A stretch of DNA of 5,093 nt from an uncultured Anaerolineaceae bacterium (GTDB lineage Bacteria; Chloroflexota; Anaerolineae; Anaerolineales; Anaerolineaceae): assembly GCA_937890875.1 (NCBI GenBank), contig CALAEB010000220.1:1-5093 (forward strand), read 5' to 3'. The notes below the pieces were generated by a model. The model ran no database searches and was not told where the DNA came from. It worked only from the letters and a program-made list of their open reading frames with translations. Positions 4,324 to 5,093 of this stretch are shown here, in pieces. Each line of letters begins with the position of its first letter. Positions within the stretch are counted from its first letter, which is position 1. Position numbers and translations under genes: made by a program.

Positions 4324-5093
4324 ATGAAAGACAGCCTTGATTTGACCCAATTCCCCGAAATCAACCTTCCCGCCAGAATTTTGTTAGGCCCCGGCCCCAG
4401 CATGATTGACCCGCGCGTTTACCGTGCCATGTCCGCACCGCTGGTCGGTCACCTGGATCCGGAATTCGTTCGTTTGATGGACCGGACGCAGGAACTGCTG
4501 CGCTATGCCTTCCGGACGGAAAACAAACTGACCATCCCGGTCTCCGGAACGGGCAGCGCCGCCATGGAAGCCTCGATTGCCAATTCAGTCGAACCCGGCA
4601 CACCGGTTCTGATTTGTATTAACGGTTATTTCGGCGAGCGGCTGACTGATATGGCCAAACGGTACGGCGGTGACGTCACCGTCATTCATCGTCCCTGGGG
4701 CGAAGTCTTTACCCCCTCGGAAGTTGCGGCGGCATTGAAAGAAAAGCCGGCCAAGGTCGTGGGCATCGTTCATGCCGAAACCTCAACCGGTGCCGTCCAG
4801 CCATTGGACGAGATCGCGAAAATTGTGCATGCGCAGGGCGGGCTGTTGATCGTTGACGCGGTGACTTCGCTCGGCGGCGTTCCGATTCCGGTGGATGAAA
4901 TCGGGATCGATATCTGTTACAGCGGTACACAGAAATGCATCAGTGCACCGCCAAGCCTGGGCCCGATCACGTTCAACGAAGCCGCGGCAGACGCACTGCA
5001 GAAACGGAAGACAGGCGTGACCAGCTGGTATCTGGATCACCCAGATTACTGTCCAGAATATTGTTGCTTCGGCAGACTTGCATGCTATTTTAA
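4324..5093 (+). CDS. Class V PLP aminotransferase, alanine/serine-glyoxylate type (partial, end disrupted)
   Basis: Enzymes of this family (fold type I, class V) move an amino group from alanine or serine to glyoxylate, making glycine. The start has ILLGPGPSMIDPRVYRAM (19-36), the glyoxylate-aminotransferase signature. SGTGSAAMEAS (74-84) forms the cofactor phosphate-binding turn, and HAETSTGAVQPL (150-161) follows. D178 in LLIVDAVTSLGG contacts the pyridine nitrogen. K204 in CYSGTQKCISAPPSLGP is the Schiff-base lysine. The ATG at 4324 has AGGAG five bases upstream. Family members run about 360-390 residues. Resemblance is clear to TSWYLD (233-238), but the remaining 18 in-frame residues are Cys-rich (HPDYC, EYCC) and unlike the family. 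The reliable part therefore ends at 5037. The frame stays open to the window end. Substrate preference (alanine, serine or another donor) cannot be decided. Confidence 0.9.
   Translation, partial: MKDSLDLTQFPEINLPARILLGPGPSMIDPRVYRAMSAPLVGHLDPEFVRLMDRTQELLRYAFRTENKLTIPVSGTGSAAMEASIANSVEPGTPVLICINGYFGERLTDMAKRYGGDVTVIHRPWGEVFTPSEVAAALKEKPAKVVGIVHAETSTGAVQPLDEIAKIVHAQGGLLIVDAVTSLGGVPIPVDEIGIDICYSGTQKCISAPPSLGPITFNEAAADALQKRKTGVTSWYLDHPDYCPEYCCFGRLACYF
5038..5093 (+). other. Terminal 56 bases not matching the aminotransferase; possible chimeric end
   Basis: After the GAT at 5035-5037 none of the three plus-strand frames continues the expected aminotransferase sequence, and GC falls to about 41 percent. 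The frame starting at 5039 reads TQITVQNIVASADLHAIL. This resembles the opening of a TATA-binding-protein repeat (pattern I-x-I-x-NIVAS-x-DL), a family of archaea and eukaryotes. A contig-edge chimera, an insertion junction or coincidence are all possible. Confidence 0.4.

Noticed and set aside
4122..4340. 72-codon plus-strand frame, possible leader peptide
   Set aside because: It has no Shine-Dalgarno sequence, overlaps the aminotransferase start and covers the hairpin region. Its Arg-rich end is an out-of-frame reading.
3801..4403. 200-codon minus-strand open frame
   Set aside because: It begins antisense inside the aminotransferase and runs through AT-rich non-coding DNA. It has no ribosome binding site, and its composition does not look like a folded protein.
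4361..5040. Minus-strand frames across the aminotransferase
   Set aside because: They are shadows of the GC-rich plus-strand gene; their Arg/Pro-rich content is typical of antisense reading.

Overview
The window looks like bacterial chromosome, most likely from an anaerobic Chloroflexota lineage (Anaerolineae-like). That assignment rests on remembered resemblance of the ClpB N-terminus and the aminotransferase, plus a tRNA-Val gene without an encoded CCA; no search was run. Core-type genes sit at both edges. Between them lies a more AT-rich stretch with an orphan secreted protein, a tRNA gene and an ASCH-domain gene.

Layout. 1-597 (minus) is the N-terminal 199 codons of the disaggregase ClpB, cut by the window edge just before the first Walker A motif. 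598-1017 is the divergent intergenic region between clpB and a MazG-like nucleotide pyrophosphohydrolase (1018-1359, plus). 1395-1485 has tRNA-like pieces: a D-arm identical over 15 nt to the real tRNA downstream, and a T-loop/acceptor-like end. 1511-2467 (minus) encodes a secreted protein with a signal peptide, a short coiled-coil repeat, a Pro-rich linker and a beta-solenoid-like C-terminus. 2468-2981 shows no credible gene but holds several inverted repeats. 2982-3055 is tRNA-Val(TAC) with a perfect extended -10 promoter just upstream. 3105-3677 is an ASCH-domain (PUA-like, predicted RNA-binding) protein that starts 49 nt after the tRNA with no obvious terminator between them. 3678-4323 is mostly AT-rich and gene-free, with a tandem operator-like dyad and a long hairpin directly ahead of the next gene. 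4324-5093 (plus) is a class V PLP-dependent alanine/serine-glyoxylate-type aminotransferase. It follows its family to residue 238 and then stops resembling it for the last 56 bases.

The genes do not form one pathway. ClpB handles protein aggregates and MazG-like enzymes cleave NTPs; both are housekeeping or stress functions read from a shared divergent region. The tRNA and ASCH gene may share a transcript. I did not find a clear multi-gene defence, mobile or biosynthetic system. The observations most worth checking are the tRNA-like relic and possible island boundary, the tRNA-ASCH tandem, the structured leader of the aminotransferase, and the break at 5037, after which another frame reads like the start of a TATA-binding-protein repeat and may indicate a chimeric contig end.
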